Below are positions 16,657 through 25,174 of a stretch of DNA of 64,000 nucleotides, one piece after another (position 1 is the first letter of the stretch; each line of letters begins with the position of its first letter). The notes under the pieces are model-generated. The model made no database searches. It saw nothing but the letters and a program-made list of their open reading frames with translations, and was not told the origin of the DNA. Source of the DNA: Maridesulfovibrio sp. GTDB taxonomy: Bacteria > Desulfobacterota > Desulfovibrionia > Desulfovibrionales > Desulfovibrionaceae. The stretch covers positions 3,105,501 through 3,169,500 of the forward strand of contig NZ_OY762999.1 of the NCBI RefSeq assembly GCF_963666665.1, given 5' to 3'. The translations under genes and the position numbers were made by a program.

Positions 16657-17017
16657 GATATTTCTTCGCCTGATTTTCTTTTAGCTTTTCGAGCAATTTA
16701 CGATCTTTTGACTTAGTAACAGCTTCTGCACGACATTTTTGCAAGTTAAGGGCCAACTGTTTCAAGCGAAGCTGGGCAGCATGAAGATCCTCTTTGAGGG
16801 CCATGTCATACTGCTGCCAGAGCCACATATCATTAGCTGAAAGATTGTCATATTTCTTTTTCTGGTGGGCGACGATCTTTTCTTCTACAGCCCAAAGCTT
16901 CTTCTTTTGCTCCTGATGCAGGCGCAGGGCTTCCGCAAGAGCAAACCGGGCCTGCTCTTCCGCCTGTTCCCTGAACTCCAGAACCTTTTCAAGTTTAAAT
17001 GCAAAAGGCTTGGCCAT
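16580..17017 (-). CDS. fliJ: Flagellar export protein FliJ
   Basis: A 145-aa almost entirely coiled-coil protein beginning FAFKLEKVLEFREQAEEQAR, the standard FliJ opening. FliJ is the soluble stalk-like component of the flagellar type III export ATPase complex. Length is normal for the family (about 145-150 aa). It lies 24 nt downstream of the tetracysteine small gene and overlaps the motE-like gene. The FliI ATPase gene, usually adjacent, is not upstream here. Confidence 0.85.
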   Translation of the reverse strand: MAKPFAFKLEKVLEFREQAEEQARFALAEALRLHQEQKKKLWAVEEKIVAHQKKKYDNLSANDMWLWQQYDMALKEDLHAAQLRLKQLALNLQKCRAEAVTKSKDRKLLEKLKENQAKKYHEEESLKEQKEYDEMATIRFKPENF

Positions 17018-17041
17018 ATTATGAATTGATCATTGAGATGA

Positions 17042-17206
17042 TTACTTCTTTTCTTCCGGATTTCCGGCCAGTCCGCAATACCCTTTATCTCCGTCAGCAA
17101 ACCGCCACATCATGCACATGCTTCCCTGACAGAATTTCATCTTGTCATCGCTGGTCATCAGATAGGGACAGTATTTGAACTTCGCTTCATTTTCAGAATA
17201 GAGCAT
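17042..17206 (-). CDS. 54-aa tetracysteine small protein
   Basis: A short gene below the usual ORF-calling cut-off. It starts at an ATG (17206) with GTGAGGTG just upstream and stops with TAA at 17042, giving 54 aa. It starts 14 nt after the upstream stop and ends 24 nt before fliJ, so it fits the operon tightly. Four cysteines (13, 26, 31, 44) give the symmetric pattern C-x12-C-x4-C-x12-C, with CQGSMCMMWRF and GYCGLAG. I recall a similar CxGSxCMxWR...GYCG pattern in unnamed small proteins of other bacteria and phages. Metal binding is a reasonable inference; function is unknown. Confidence 0.75.
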   Translation of the reverse strand: MLYSENEAKFKYCPYLMTSDDKMKFCQGSMCMMWRFADGDKGYCGLAGNPEEKK

Positions 17207-17219
17207 GAACACCTCACTG

Positions 17220-18428
17220 CTAGTTGGATACGACCTTTTCGTAGATCAAACACTGCTTGCCCATGGCTTGCTTGACGTATTCCTTTACAAGAACGCCGAT
17301 GCGCTCTTCGCGGGTGAACTTATCGGCATACTTACCATTCTCGTAAACTTCCGGGAATTTATCGGACAAGACCGGATGCTTGACTGCAAAGTGCTCAACC
17401 TGTTTTGAATACTCGGAAATATAGTTATCCAATTCCTGATCAGGCATAGATTCGATTTCTCTGACCTTTTCAGCAAAGACCTGCGGCTCGGGAAGAGTCT
17501 CGGATTCCATCAGGGCGGTAAAAGCACGGCCGAAACGCTGGCTGCCTTCAAAAATATGCTTGGGACGGACCACATTCAGCCCTGCCCATCCGGCACGCAG
17601 CCATTTGAACAGATAGCTTACAGTCTGTTCTGGCTCATTTTTGTCCTGAATATAAAGATTCACAGACATGGAGTCATACATAAAAGTATCCATCCAGCCC
17701 ATGCCGCCCGAAGTCAATCCGGGAATGCCGCTGTAAAAATAGTTCCACTGGTTATCATCAACAACCAGTCCTTTCATGCCCACGCTGGACTTATCCATCT
17801 GCTTGGAGACGGAGAGAAAGACATCTCGGCCTTCAAACTTCATGAGAACCAGCAAGCGGTTCAAATCGTAACGGTAATATGCCCCCCCAAAGGAATCCGG
17901 GGTGTTAACTTCAAATTCCTTACCACGCCAGACTCTGGGAGTAGCACAGTCACCGAGGAACTTCCAAGGCTGAACCTTTTCAGCGTAGAACTGGCTGTCA
18001 GGAGACCAACCGCTAACCCTGATAACAGAAGGATAAATGGCGTAGTTGGGAATTTCAGGATTATAGGTATATTCAAGAATTCTCTTCAATCCGGCATTGA
18101 CCTGCATACGCATGGCCGCACCGTTTGCGGAATCACGTTTAGGCAACTTGATAATTTTATCTGTCGGGGGAGTATCATCCACATACTTGATCAGGCCTGC
18201 AATTTTGGAAGCATCAAGCTCTGCTCCGCTGCCGGACATAAAATCAAAAAGATAATCAAGGCCGGCATCAACCTGCTTGGGAAGGGTGACTTTAGTATCT
18301 TTGTCTTTATCCCCTAAAGAGCACTCACCTTCTCCTACCAAGAAAAGAAAAGGAACCATGGCAACCATAACCACGGCAACTACACGGAATAATGTCCGAA
18401 AGGGTTTATACCCCATAGAAAATTTCAT
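17220..18428 (-). CDS. Exported conserved hypothetical protein
   Basis: A 402-aa protein with a clear N-terminal signal (FRVVAVVMVAMVPFLFLV) and a mature part rich in aromatic residues. I do not recognise a domain. The ATG at 18428 is chosen because AAGGTG lies 10 nt upstream; a GTG at 18440 would sit directly on that site. GEGEC after the signal is not a good lipobox, so it is probably a soluble periplasmic protein. It heads the group leading to fliJ, motE-like, truA and fliD-like, which suggests but does not prove a link with the envelope or flagellum. Confidence 0.7.
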   Translation of the reverse strand: MKFSMGYKPFRTLFRVVAVVMVAMVPFLFLVGEGECSLGDKDKDTKVTLPKQVDAGLDYLFDFMSGSGAELDASKIAGLIKYVDDTPPTDKIIKLPKRDSANGAAMRMQVNAGLKRILEYTYNPEIPNYAIYPSVIRVSGWSPDSQFYAEKVQPWKFLGDCATPRVWRGKEFEVNTPDSFGGAYYRYDLNRLLVLMKFEGRDVFLSVSKQMDKSSVGMKGLVVDDNQWNYFYSGIPGLTSGGMGWMDTFMYDSMSVNLYIQDKNEPEQTVSYLFKWLRAGWAGLNVVRPKHIFEGSQRFGRAFTALMESETLPEPQVFAEKVREIESMPDQELDNYISEYSKQVEHFAVKHPVLSDKFPEVYENGKYADKFTREERIGVLVKEYVKQAMGKQCLIYEKVVSN

Positions 18429-18698
18429 ATATTTATTCACCTTCCCATCTTGATGCGACGGGTTTTTAGCTGACTTCAGTACTCTCTATTTATGCACTAA
18501 TCCACATCTTGGCAAGCTTAGCGTTTTTAACGGCAACCTGCACCGTTGCGCCATTGAATACACATAAAGACCTTATTTGGTATAAGCAAAACAAATACCC
18601 TTTGTAAGTTCATACGTAATTACAATGAGTACGTGCTGAAGCTGGATTTGCCAGCCCAAACTAAAAAGGTCAACTGTCCATAATCCGTCAACAACATA
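18429..18698. other. Intergenic region upstream of the exported-protein gene
   Basis: About 270 bp. A GGTAT-N11-ATACC inverted repeat lies at 18579-18599. A/T-rich blocks could include a minus-strand promoter, but no -35/-10 pair stands out. No open frame with a ribosome-binding site was found. Confidence 0.4.
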
Positions 18699-18732
18699 AA
18701 GGCCGGAGAGGATAATTAACCACTCCGGCCTT
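18699..18732 (-). terminator. Probable terminator of the chemoreceptor gene
   Basis: A 10-bp stem AAGGCCGGAG / CTCCGGCCTT around a 14-nt A/T-rich loop. It lies 26 nt past the chemoreceptor stop. The minus-strand T-run after it is short. Confidence 0.65.
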
Positions 18733-18757
18733 GCTCCTGATTAAAAATCAGTTATTG

Positions 18758-20851
18758 CTATGACTTCTTCAAGTCTTCAATCAAATTATTAAGCATATTG
18801 GAAAGCTCAGCCAGATTAGCCATAGCATCTGCGGACTGTTCCATGGCGTTGAAGTTCTCATCCGCAATGCGGTTGATTTCAGATGTGGACATATTGATCT
18901 CTTCAGATGCAGCACTCTGCTGCTCCGCTGCAGTAGCAATGGATCTGACCTGCTCTGCAACCAGCTCAATAATATCAAGGATAGACTTCAAAGCATCCCC
19001 GGCTTCATTGACCAGAGTGGTTGTAGAATCGACCATATCACTTGTCTCGTTCATGGTATTGATCGAATTTCTTGAAGACTGCTGAATGGAACCGATAGCT
19101 CCACCAACTTCCGAAGTGGCACTCACTGTTTTTTCCGCCAGCTTACGAACTTCATCGGCAACAACGGCAAACCCCCGCCCTGCTTCCCCGGCCCTGGCCG
19201 CCTCAATGGCTGCATTCAAAGCCAACAGGTTGGTTTGATCCGCAATGTCAGTAATCACACTCATGACACTGCTGATAGACTCCGCTTTCTCACCCAGTTG
19301 TCCCATCTCGACAGCCAGTTTTTCCGACTCCGTCTTGAGTTTGCTGACTGCGCTCACTACCCTGTCTACAATTTCGGAACCATGAACAGCTTCTTTTCTT
19401 GCGCGCTCAGCCTCTTCAGAACTTTTCGAAGCATTAGCTGCAACTTCCAATACAGTCGCGTTCATCTCTTCCATTGCCGTGGCATTTTCCGCAGCACGCT
19501 CACGCTGCATTGCCGAACCGCCCCTCGACTCTTCAATATTTGCTGAAAGCTGAGTTGAAGAAGACGAAATACGTTCTACAATCTCCTCAAGTTGTCCGGC
19601 CGCCTGCAACATTCCATCACGCTTTGCTGTTTCAGCCCTGCGAGTAGCTTCTTCAGCTTCAGCCAAGGCCTCTTCGGCCTGCAGGGTTTTCTCTTCAGCT
19701 TCCCGGGTCTTGTCATCGGCAAGGGAAATTGTTTCAACCAACTCCCCGGTCATGGACTGCAGGTTATCGAGCAGATCACGAAGTTCAGCTTTATATGATA
19801 CATCTTCCGGTTTTGCTTCATAATTTCCGCCGGCAATCTGCTTGGCAAACTCACCCATGGCATGGATAGGCCGGACAAGACGGGAATTGACGAGCAATGC
19901 TCCCAGTAATCCGAAAACAATAGCCGCCACAGCAGCAATTGTGAGCATGGTCAAATTCGCTTCTTTGGAAGCCGCATAAATCTCCGCGTGGGGCAAAAAT
20001 GCGATCATGCTCCAGCCAGTCTCTTTTGAACGATAAACTTCGGCAGAAAACTTCTCTCCGTTGAATTCCAAAGACTCAAGCCAACTGGTTTTGGAGCGGT
20101 AAGCTGCCTTCAAAGCAGCATTATCAATATCATCAATCTTTTTGAAATTGTTTTCAGGAGTTTTAGGGTCGGCCAGAATAGTTCCATCACCCTGCACCAG
20201 CACAACAAAACCCGTTTCTCCGATTTTAAGATTATTGATAATCTTGGTCAGGTCACCCAGTGAAATATCTACCGCGGAAACACCTATGAAACTACCGCTC
20301 TTGTCTTTAATCTTGGTCACCATACCGATATTCGGAAAACCCTCCGTAGTCATGTATGCCGAAAGAAGGGTCGACTCGTTTGGAGAGCTCTTGCCCTGTT
20401 TGTACCAAGGGCGCTTACGCGGGTCATAATCATTCTTCAGCGTATCTGTACCGTCCTGAGTATAACCGCCATCTTCAAAACCAAGGTATACGTATGCAAA
20501 AGCAGGATTGGCTTTCATCAGATCATTGGCTAGGCGGTTAACCATGATTTCGGTTTGATCTGTCGCATACTGAGCAGGTTTGCTGGGACCATCAAGCTTG
20601 AAATATTTTGTCCACCTGCCCATGGCATTTTTAGTCTCATCCAATCCGGCAACAAACCGACTGACGTTTTCTGCCTTCTTCAGAATTTCGGCAATGTAAT
20701 TGTTAATCAGTTTTAATTCCTGACCGGCGGTTTTTCTGTAAGAATCTTCAGCTGTACTGTCGAACTGCATAGATACAGTAAACATGACAACTCCTACCGA
20801 AATTATCATCGGCAAAACAATAGCCAGAATCATTCTGGTTCTTATCTTCAT
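18758..20851 (-). CDS. Methyl-accepting chemotaxis protein with periplasmic Cache sensor
   Basis: A 697-aa chemoreceptor. TM1 (about 8-27) and TM2 (about 290-312) flank a double-Cache-type periplasmic domain with DYDPRKRPWYKQG and GVSAVDISLGDL. A HAMP linker and a coiled-coil signalling domain follow, with the invariant tip ADQTNLLALNAAIEAARAGE and GFAVVADEVRKLAEKT. The A/E-rich coiled segment at about 380-415 is longer than usual. No CheB/CheR-tethering pentapeptide is seen at the C terminus. Ligand unknown; DPRxRPWY-type Cache domains often bind small organic acids or amino acids. AAGGGTG precedes the ATG. Confidence 0.95.
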   Translation of the reverse strand: MKIRTRMILAIVLPMIISVGVVMFTVSMQFDSTAEDSYRKTAGQELKLINNYIAEILKKAENVSRFVAGLDETKNAMGRWTKYFKLDGPSKPAQYATDQTEIMVNRLANDLMKANPAFAYVYLGFEDGGYTQDGTDTLKNDYDPRKRPWYKQGKSSPNESTLLSAYMTTEGFPNIGMVTKIKDKSGSFIGVSAVDISLGDLTKIINNLKIGETGFVVLVQGDGTILADPKTPENNFKKIDDIDNAALKAAYRSKTSWLESLEFNGEKFSAEVYRSKETGWSMIAFLPHAEIYAASKEANLTMLTIAAVAAIVFGLLGALLVNSRLVRPIHAMGEFAKQIAGGNYEAKPEDVSYKAELRDLLDNLQSMTGELVETISLADDKTREAEEKTLQAEEALAEAEEATRRAETAKRDGMLQAAGQLEEIVERISSSSTQLSANIEESRGGSAMQRERAAENATAMEEMNATVLEVAANASKSSEEAERARKEAVHGSEIVDRVVSAVSKLKTESEKLAVEMGQLGEKAESISSVMSVITDIADQTNLLALNAAIEAARAGEAGRGFAVVADEVRKLAEKTVSATSEVGGAIGSIQQSSRNSINTMNETSDMVDSTTTLVNEAGDALKSILDIIELVAEQVRSIATAAEQQSAASEEINMSTSEINRIADENFNAMEQSADAMANLAELSNMLNNLIEDLKKS

Positions 20852-20932
20852 CTACGCACCCTTCTTTAAAAGATTCAGAACAGATAAATTTAAAATATAG
20901 ATTAAACACAATATATCTTTTTTGTCCAATTA

Positions 20933-20965
20933 ATCCAAAAAAAAGACGCCCACTTGGGGCGTCTT
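20933..20965 (-). terminator. Intrinsic terminator of the ferredoxin gene
   Basis: A 9-bp stem AAGACGCCC / GGGCGTCTT with loop ACTTG, followed on the minus strand by eight T. It lies 27 nt past the ferredoxin stop. Confidence 0.92.
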
Positions 20966-20992
20966 AATATAAACACTTATTTAGAATGCAAT

Positions 20993-21184
20993 TTATTCAA
21001 TAGAAATACATTCCACCGGACACGTATCAATTGATTCAAGTACGCATTCGAGATCAACAGCATCCTCTTTGATTACTTCAGCCTTTTCTCCTTCGGAATC
21101 CAGAGCAAAAACTTCAGGGCAAAGCTCTACGCAGGTTTCGCAACCAATACACTCGTCCTGATCAATCACTACCTTTTTAGCCAT
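20993..21184 (-). CDS. Ferredoxin, single [4Fe-4S] cluster type
   Basis: A 63-aa Desulfovibrio-type ferredoxin with the cluster motif CIGCETCVELCP near the N terminus and the distal CP in DTCPVECISIE. The third cysteine of the N-terminal motif is present and the second CxxC set is reduced, so one [4Fe-4S] cluster is expected. It is highly acidic, as usual for these electron carriers. It is a stand-alone gene with a strong GGAGG site and its own terminator. Likely a general low-potential electron carrier; partners cannot be read here. Confidence 0.95.
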   Translation of the reverse strand: MAKKVVIDQDECIGCETCVELCPEVFALDSEGEKAEVIKEDAVDLECVLESIDTCPVECISIE

Positions 21185-21296
21185 AATATGCCTCCAAAAC
21201 GTGGGATAAGAACTACTGCTTTATTTTGAAAACAACCTAAACATAAAGTACATATTTTGTGCAAGCTTTTACTTGCTCATTCACAGTAAAAACAAA

Positions 21297-22064
21297 TTAA
21301 TATTTTTCAATCAGTTTAGCGTATGTGCCACTCTCTTTAATTTTTTTTAATCCTTGGTTGAACATTTTGAACAGATATTTTGAATTCTTCTTTTTCTTAC
21401 AAAACAACAAGTAAAGACTTTCTGATTTTAACGGGGCAGCAATTTCACCAAAATCCGAAACATGATCGGTGTATACTTTATTTATCAAAAACCGTCCGAC
21501 AGCGTCACTTTCCAGTAAAAAATCAATACGCCCTTTAAGCAGCATTTCAAAACCATTACTGATACACGGCACCGATTCACACCTAAATCCCATTTGTCTT
21601 AAATCGTTACCAAGCTCATACCCCAAAGGAACGCCGACCAAATATTTACCCTTACCTTCACTGGAAATAGTGACGGGCTCTTCAAATCTCTTTTTCAAGT
21701 AAAACAGTGACGCTTGCATTTCATAGATTGGGTCAGAGTATAAAAAAGCCTGCTCTCTATCAGCTCGCTTGACCCAAGGAAAGGATCCATCGACTGCTGC
21801 CTGCTTTAAACTCCACAAGGCCCTTTTCCATGGATAAAAATGTAATTCAGCCTTTATCTCTTGCGCAGCAAAAACAGCCTTCACAATATCGGCACAAATC
21901 CCGCCCCCCCCATCAGCTTCCGAGACATAGGGCTCCCACTCTCCGGTTGCAACAGTCACAATCTCAGCCGCTGCTCCAGCTCGGAGCCAAAAGAAAAGTA
22001 TCAACGCAGCCAATGCAACGCTGATTACTTGAATACGGTTCAATTCAAACCACTTTACCAACAC
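21297..22064 (-). CDS. Periplasmic solute-binding protein (SBP_bac_3 type)
   Basis: A 255-aa protein of the amino-acid-type solute-binding fold, with GEWEPYVSEADGGGGICADIVKAVF, FYPWKRALWSLK and a C-terminal LKKIKESGTYAKLI. The frame is open further upstream to a TTG at 22157, but GGTGAGG just before the GTG at 22064 gives a better start and leaves one clean signal segment (VISVALAALILFFWL). No transporter permease or ATPase is adjacent, so it may feed another system or act as a sensor-type orphan. Its codons are more A/T-rich than those of its neighbours. Confidence 0.75.
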   Translation of the reverse strand: MLVKWFELNRIQVISVALAALILFFWLRAGAAAEIVTVATGEWEPYVSEADGGGGICADIVKAVFAAQEIKAELHFYPWKRALWSLKQAAVDGSFPWVKRADREQAFLYSDPIYEMQASLFYLKKRFEEPVTISSEGKGKYLVGVPLGYELGNDLRQMGFRCESVPCISNGFEMLLKGRIDFLLESDAVGRFLINKVYTDHVSDFGEIAAPLKSESLYLLFCKKKKNSKYLFKMFNQGLKKIKESGTYAKLIEKY

Positions 22065-22158
22065 TAATACCTCACCGATTTTATAGAACGCGACTTTAAT
22101 AATTGATAGCACAAGCACATACACCGTGTCTAAAACCTTTTGCAATGCCTTAAACAAT

Positions 22159-22191
22159 AAAACCCCCGGAAGCGGTACTTCCGGGGGTTTT
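22159..22191 (-). terminator. Terminator of the liv operon
   Basis: A 14-bp perfect stem AAAACCCCCGGAAG / CTTCCGGGGGTTTT with loop CGGTA. The outer A/T pairs give a U-tract. It lies 22 nt past the livF stop. Confidence 0.9.
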
Positions 22192-22212
22192 ATGACCTTT
22201 GCTTAAATACTT

Positions 22213-22926
22213 TTATTCGCCGAGATATGCCTTTTGGATATCCGGGTTATTCAGAAGCTTCAAAGCCTCATCTTCCATGACAACATTCCCGGTTTCTAGA
22301 ACATAGCCACGATGAGCCATACTGAGAGCCACCTTTGCGTTCTGCTCCACCAAAATTATCGTCGTTCCAAGCTTATTGATTTCATTGATGATGTCAAAAA
22401 TCTGCTTAACGATAAGCGGTGCTAGACCAAGAGAGGGTTCATCCAAAAGAAGAACCTTGGGCCGACTCATAAGAGCACGCCCTATAGCCAGCATCTGCTG
22501 CTCTCCCCCGGACAATGTTCCACCTGCCTGCCTGCGTCTTTCACGCAGGATGGGAAACATGGCAAAAACCCGCTCCATATCATCGGCAATTTCATTATCG
22601 TTACGGAAAAACGCCCCCATATCGAGGTTTTCCTCAATGGTCAGCCGGGGGAAAATACGCCGCCCTTCAGGAACCTGACAAAGTCCCATGGAAGGCAAAT
22701 TATCGGAAGCGATCTTATTGATGCATTCACCCTTGTAGTAAATCTCACCGGCAGAGGCTTTGACGATATTGCAGATAGTCATCAGGGTCGTGGATTTTCC
22801 GGCACCGTTTGCACCGATAATGGAAACGATCTCCCCTTCCATAACCTTGATACTGATACCTTTCAGGGCCTTGATACTGCCATATCCTGCATGGACATCA
22901 CGAAGTTCTAATATAGGTTCTGACAT
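22213..22926 (-). CDS. livF: Branched-chain amino acid ABC transporter ATP-binding protein LivF
   Basis: A 237-aa ABC ATPase with Walker A GANGAGKST, signature LSGGEQQMLAIGRAL and Walker B VLLLDEPSLGL. It also has the LivF-typical VPEGRRIFPRLTIEENL. It partners LivG to power import through LivHM. It starts 3 nt after livM and is the last gene of the operon. Confidence 0.96.
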   Translation of the reverse strand: MSEPILELRDVHAGYGSIKALKGISIKVMEGEIVSIIGANGAGKSTTLMTICNIVKASAGEIYYKGECINKIASDNLPSMGLCQVPEGRRIFPRLTIEENLDMGAFFRNDNEIADDMERVFAMFPILRERRRQAGGTLSGGEQQMLAIGRALMSRPKVLLLDEPSLGLAPLIVKQIFDIINEINKLGTTIILVEQNAKVALSMAHRGYVLETGNVVMEDEALKLLNNPDIQKAYLGE

Positions 22927-22929
22927 GGC

Positions 22930-24147
22930 TTAATCCTTTTCCGCCTTCATTCTACGTTTGGGAGGCAGCAGCCCCTGCGGCCTGAAGAGCATCATTAAAG
23001 TCATGACGCCACCAAAAACAAGCATGCGGTATAGTTCGAAATCCCTGAAAATCTCAGGCAGGGCAATCAGGGCCAACGCACCGAGGATAACCCCGGGGAT
23101 GGAGCCCATACCACCGAGAACAACCATGGAAAGAACCATTGCAGATTCAAGGAAGGTAAATGATTCCGGACTGACAAAACGCATACGTGCCGCGTAGAAG
23201 GCACCGGCCATACCGCCGAAACATGCTCCTGTACAATAACCCAGCAGCTTCATGTAGAAAGTGGGAATTCCCATGACCTCGGCAGCAGTCTCATCCTCAC
23301 GGATGGCTTCCCATGCACGTCCGATACGGGAATGGTTCAAACGGTAAACCGCAATAATGGTGAAGACCACCAAGGCCAATATTACATAATAAATAAGAGA
23401 CAGCTTTTTAAGCCAGAGATGTTCAAGGCTGAATCCATTTGCAAAATCAGGCCAGTATGCACCCGGAGACTTAATCCCGGTAATCCCGTTGGGACCGTTG
23501 GTCAGGCTCATCCAGTTATTGAGCACCATACGCACGATTTCAGCAAAACCGAGTGTGACAATGGCCAGATAGTCACCACGCATGCGCATGGAACAATAAC
23601 CGATGATGCAGGCACCTAGTCCGGCTACACCTGCACTGAGAGGCAGACAGAGCCAGAAAGCAAGCTTGTAGTGGATCGAAAGCAAGGCATAGGTATATGC
23701 ACCAAGGCCGTAAAAAGCGATGTAACCAAGATCAAGCATACCGGCCAGACCTACAACCACATTCAGGCCGAGGCCGAGACAGATGTAAATCATACAGTTA
23801 ATAGCCACATCCTGTGCATAGCGTCCGAAAAGATGCGGGTAAGCAACTGCAAATGCCAGTATAGCAAAAGCCCAGACTGCAAACGGCAGTGTCGAGGTTG
23901 CCTTTTTCACTCCCCCCACTGCTGCCTCGGCAGGCTTGGCAATAAAATTAAATGCTCCGACTCTGTTCAGCTGATAGAGTACAAGGACAGATGAGCAGCT
24001 CACAGCAATCTTCCACCAGACCGAAAAGGTGGTTGCTACCTCCAGCCCCTCAGGCTTTACTCCGAGCAAGGGCCAGAGCAGGATGAACAGCCAGATCATC
24101 CCAACGCCTAAAGAAGTCCAGTGCTTTTTAAACTCTGGTATCGTCAA
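22930..24147 (-). CDS. livM: Branched-chain amino acid ABC transporter permease LivM
   Basis: A 405-aa inner-membrane permease with about ten hydrophobic segments. The LivM core is clear: GLGLNVVVGLAGMLDLGYIAFYGLGAYTYAL and GRAWEAIREDETAAEVMGI, then SMVVLGGMGSIPG. A 100-residue N-terminal extension with extra membrane segments precedes it, as in the longer LivM subtype. The start is TTG at 24147, supported by GGGAGAG 5 nt upstream, inside the end of livH (20-nt overlap). This implies translational coupling. Confidence 0.95.
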   Translation of the reverse strand: MTIPEFKKHWTSLGVGMIWLFILLWPLLGVKPEGLEVATTFSVWWKIAVSCSSVLVLYQLNRVGAFNFIAKPAEAAVGGVKKATSTLPFAVWAFAILAFAVAYPHLFGRYAQDVAINCMIYICLGLGLNVVVGLAGMLDLGYIAFYGLGAYTYALLSIHYKLAFWLCLPLSAGVAGLGACIIGYCSMRMRGDYLAIVTLGFAEIVRMVLNNWMSLTNGPNGITGIKSPGAYWPDFANGFSLEHLWLKKLSLIYYVILALVVFTIIAVYRLNHSRIGRAWEAIREDETAAEVMGIPTFYMKLLGYCTGACFGGMAGAFYAARMRFVSPESFTFLESAMVLSMVVLGGMGSIPGVILGALALIALPEIFRDFELYRMLVFGGVMTLMMLFRPQGLLPPKRRMKAEKD

Positions 24148-25030
24148 CGTTCTCTCCCATGATTCCTGAAGGTCTGAAATAAAGCACTCCGATAAGGATC
24201 AGAAATGCAAAGACATCCTTGTATTCACCGGAAATATAACCGGCGGCAAAAATTTCGACCATACCAATGATAAACCCACCGATCATAGCCCCGGTAATAT
24301 TACCGATACCGCCCAGAACAGCTGCGGCAAAAGCTTTGATTCCCGGAACAAAGCCCATGTCGTACCGAACCGATCCGTAATAAAGACCGACCATAATCCC
24401 TGCTGCAGCGGCCAGTCCGGCACCGATGGCAAAGGTCAGACTGATGATGCGGTTGGAGTTGATCCCCACCAGTGCGGACATAATTTTATCCTGAGCAGTG
24501 GAGCGCATGGCTTTACCGATACGGGTCTTGAAAACCAAAAAGTTAAGTGCCACCAGCAAAAACGCGGTCAGACTGACAATGAAAAGCTGCATGTAGGACA
24601 GCATAACCGTCCCAAACTCAAATCCTCCCTGTGTCAATTCAGTGGGATAAGGTCTGTCATATACACCCTGAGTAAGCATCAGGCCATTCTGCAGGAAAAT
24701 GGACATACCGAGAGCAGAAAGGAGCACCGAAAGCCTTGAAGAGCTTCGCAGCGGTTTATAGGCCACTTTCTCGACAGCCATGGCCAGCATAGCGCAATAA
24801 GCCATAGCCAGAATAAGCGAGCCGGACAGGCATACCCATGCTGGAGCACCCTGCCCGAGCAGGTAGCTCATGAAGATAACACCGACATAACCGCCAGCCG
24901 CAAAAAACTCACCATGGGCGAAGTTAATGAGCTGGATAATGCCGTACACCATGGTATAGCCCAGTGCGATCAATGCATAAACACTGCCGAGGGTAATACC
25001 GTTGATGAGTTGTTGAAAAAAATATTCCAT
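24128..25030 (-). CDS. livH: Branched-chain amino acid ABC transporter permease LivH
   Basis: A 300-aa inner-membrane permease with the LivH opening GITLGSVYALIALGYTMVYG and LINFAHGEFF, and AAVLGGIGNITGAMIGGF near the C terminus. It forms the channel with LivM. The region just upstream of its ATG can fold into two competing hairpins, listed separately. There is no good Shine-Dalgarno: only GGAACTCC lies before the ATG. Confidence 0.95.
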   Translation of the reverse strand: MEYFFQQLINGITLGSVYALIALGYTMVYGIIQLINFAHGEFFAAGGYVGVIFMSYLLGQGAPAWVCLSGSLILAMAYCAMLAMAVEKVAYKPLRSSSRLSVLLSALGMSIFLQNGLMLTQGVYDRPYPTELTQGGFEFGTVMLSYMQLFIVSLTAFLLVALNFLVFKTRIGKAMRSTAQDKIMSALVGINSNRIISLTFAIGAGLAAAAGIMVGLYYGSVRYDMGFVPGIKAFAAAVLGGIGNITGAMIGGFIIGMVEIFAAGYISGEYKDVFAFLILIGVLYFRPSGIMGENVDDTRV

Positions 25031-25037
25031 GGAGTTC

Positions 25038-25080
25038 CGGGGGCTGTTCGTAATGGCCCCCGCCCTTTCAGACGGGGGCC
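25038..25080 (-). promoter_or_regulatory. Alternative-hairpin element in front of livH
   Basis: On the mRNA strand three GC-rich segments follow each other: GGCCCCCG (25080-25073), CGGGGGCC (25062-25055) and GCCCCCG (25044-25038). The middle one can pair with either the first (8 bp) or the third (7 bp). The second option ends 7 nt before the livH ATG. This could tune livH translation or protect the livK mRNA end. The pairing is seen in the sequence; the function is inferred. Confidence 0.55.
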
Positions 25081-25174
25081 GACATTTTTTGGCTTCTAGT
25101 GCGCCAGCCTTAAAATAAATCCATATTTATTTTAAGATAAAACAAGATCATAGTATGAATTTGCGGAACACTCT

